From positions 1 to 5,342 of the forward strand of contig JAAZVJ010000080.1 in assembly GCA_018623675.1 (NCBI GenBank): a stretch of 5,342 bases of DNA. Reading direction: 5' to 3'. The notes below the pieces were generated by a model. That model did not search any database. It was not told the origin of the DNA and saw nothing but the letters and a program-made list of their open reading frames with translations. Numbering within the stretch: position 1 is the stretch's first letter; every line of letters begins with the position of its first letter. Source of the DNA: Synechococcus sp. HW_metabat.54 (lineage in GTDB: Bacteria; Cyanobacteriota; Cyanobacteriia; PCC-6307; Cyanobiaceae). The position numbers and the translations under genes are program-made. Below are positions 4,889 to 5,342 of this stretch, in pieces.

Positions 4889-5038
4889 ATGGGGTTCATC
4901 GCCGTTTTCGCCGCCTGCTACGCCGCTGGCGCCGCCGCACTGCAATTGCAGAACACCGGCAAACCGCGCGAGAAAGCGATGCCCGCCCCCTGGGAGACCA
5001 CGTCGCGGTTTTCAGCCCTGAAGCAGAACAGCTACTGA
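4889..5038 (+). CDS. Small membrane-anchored hypothetical protein, 49 aa
   Basis: From ATG 4889 the product starts with a hydrophobic helix (residues 2-18, MGFIAVFAACYAAGAAAL, with Cys10). A hydrophilic tail follows, with a basic patch (GKPREKA, 24-30), a Pro-Trp element (PAPW) and a Ser/Asn-rich end. This suits a single-span or signal-anchored membrane protein. There is no Shine-Dalgarno before 4889. A GTG at 4835, in the same frame, has AAGGAG at 4815-4820 but with a 14-nt spacer. It would add an 18-residue Arg-rich N-terminus (67 aa in total), so the start is undecided. No named family is recognised. It is the first of three plus-strand small genes, 51 nt before the next. Confidence 0.5.
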   Translation: MGFIAVFAACYAAGAAALQLQNTGKPREKAMPAPWETTSRFSALKQNSY

Positions 5039-5089
5039 GGCCACTCGCGCCCCTGAACCGCGCCGGACAGAATGTAAAGACTTCGTCAC

Positions 5090-5275
5090 ATGTCTCTCAT
5101 GTCTCTTGGAGAAGTCTTTTTGAGCTCGATGACCACAGGGGTGCTCACCCAGGCCGAGGTGTCTTGGATTGCGGCCCATCAAGGCTCCTTTAACCGCCAC
5201 GAGGCCGCCGTCGCCCTGCGACTGGGACGCCTCCTTGATCAAGGAACCATCAATCTCGGCTGCCGCCTCGGTTGA
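5090..5275 (+). CDS. Small soluble hypothetical protein, 61 aa
   Basis: Two in-frame ATGs, 5090 and 5099, are possible starts. Neither has a Shine-Dalgarno, and the shorter version begins MSLGEVFL. The protein is nearly all helix: a first helix (LGEVFLSSM), then VLTQAEVSWIAAHQG, then RHEAAVALRLGRLLDQGTI, ending in a short strand NLGCRL. The pattern of a helix, a T-x-x-E-V-x-W-I-x-x-H-Q element and R-L-G-R-L-L-D-x-G recalls small uncharacterised picocyanobacterial proteins. That is an impression, not a database match. No signal peptide or membrane segment is present. A perfect 14-bp palindrome (5232-5245) lies within the gene. TGTAAAGA at 5073-5080 could be a -10 region very near the start, without a -35. 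The next gene begins 4 nt after the stop, so the two are very likely co-transcribed. Confidence 0.7.
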   Translation: MSLMSLGEVFLSSMTTGVLTQAEVSWIAAHQGSFNRHEAAVALRLGRLLDQGTINLGCRLG

Positions 5276-5279
5276 GCCC

Positions 5280-5342
5280 ATGGGAGACCAGCAAACCCCC
5301 GAGTGGACCAAGGAAGAGACCCGTCAGTGCCGCTGGCCCATG
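5280..5342 (+). CDS. Start of a further gene, cut by the window end
   Basis: ATG 5280 lies 4 nt after the stop of the preceding gene and opens a frame that runs to the last base of the window. The visible 21 residues are hydrophilic (MGDQQTPEWTKEETRQCRWP), with a charged TKEETR segment, one Cys and two Trp. No Shine-Dalgarno is clear; translational coupling to the gene just upstream is plausible given the 4-nt gap. There is no sign of a signal peptide. Too little is present to assign a family. The rest of the gene lies beyond position 5342. Confidence 0.55.
   Translation, partial: MGDQQTPEWTKEETRQCRWPM

Noticed and set aside
5012..5311. Minus-strand 99-residue frame at the right end
   Set aside because: It is antisense to the 5090-5275 gene and to the start of the following gene, with a composition rich in Ser, Gly, Arg and His that suggests a shadow.
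1..5342. Mobile elements, CRISPR arrays, toxin-antitoxin or defence genes
   Set aside because: No transposase or integrase motifs, no regularly spaced direct repeats, no terminal inverted repeats flanking a unit and no recognisable defence domains were seen on either strand.

Overview
The window looks like chromosomal sequence from a picocyanobacterium of the Synechococcus/Cyanobium type. The strongest pointer is a DUF4278 protein (2186-2350), a family known almost only from cyanobacteria. A DUF1400-like secreted protein (2949-3626, minus), another family with a cyanobacterial bias, supports this, as does the general look: moderately GC-rich DNA, very small lineage-specific genes and weak or absent Shine-Dalgarno sequences. 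No copy of the HIP1 octamer GCGATCGC was seen, which fits the marine-type lineages better than many freshwater cyanobacteria. The lineage assignment is an inference from reading, not from a search.

Layout. At the left edge is the 3' end of a plus-strand gene (2-202), convergent with a 115-residue minus-strand hypothetical gene (215-562). Positions 563-1053 hold no convincing gene. Next comes a possible plus-strand operon: a secreted protein (1054-1455), a 34-residue single-helix membrane microprotein (1512-1616) and a DUF4177-like protein (1666-1938). After a short gap comes the DUF4278 mini-protein (2186-2350).

Positions 2372-2473 are a convergent terminator zone. It separates the plus genes from two minus-strand genes for secreted proteins: the DUF1400-like protein (2949-3626), which is read first, and a 92-residue exported protein (2563-2841). 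A strong intrinsic terminator at 2898-2922 lies between these two. An 8-bp inverted repeat at 3727-3754 lies upstream of the DUF1400-like gene.

Positions 3866-4282 hold a doubtful minus-strand gene, followed by a GC-rich stretch with a 14-bp hairpin (4376-4407). A small minus-strand gene (4413-4619) comes next. At the right end are three plus-strand small genes in series: a membrane-anchored peptide (4889-5038), a 61-residue soluble protein (5090-5275), and, 4 nt after its stop, the start of a further gene cut off by the window edge (5280-5342).

How they work together. No pathway can be read from this set. The common theme is small proteins, several with signal peptides or single membrane helices, so much of the window probably serves the envelope or periplasm. 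I see no transposase, integrase, phage gene, CRISPR array, toxin-antitoxin pair, tRNA or rRNA. I do not find convincing evidence of a new multi-gene system. The items most worth checking are the hidden membrane microprotein, the structured RNA elements and the stand-alone DUF1400-like domain.
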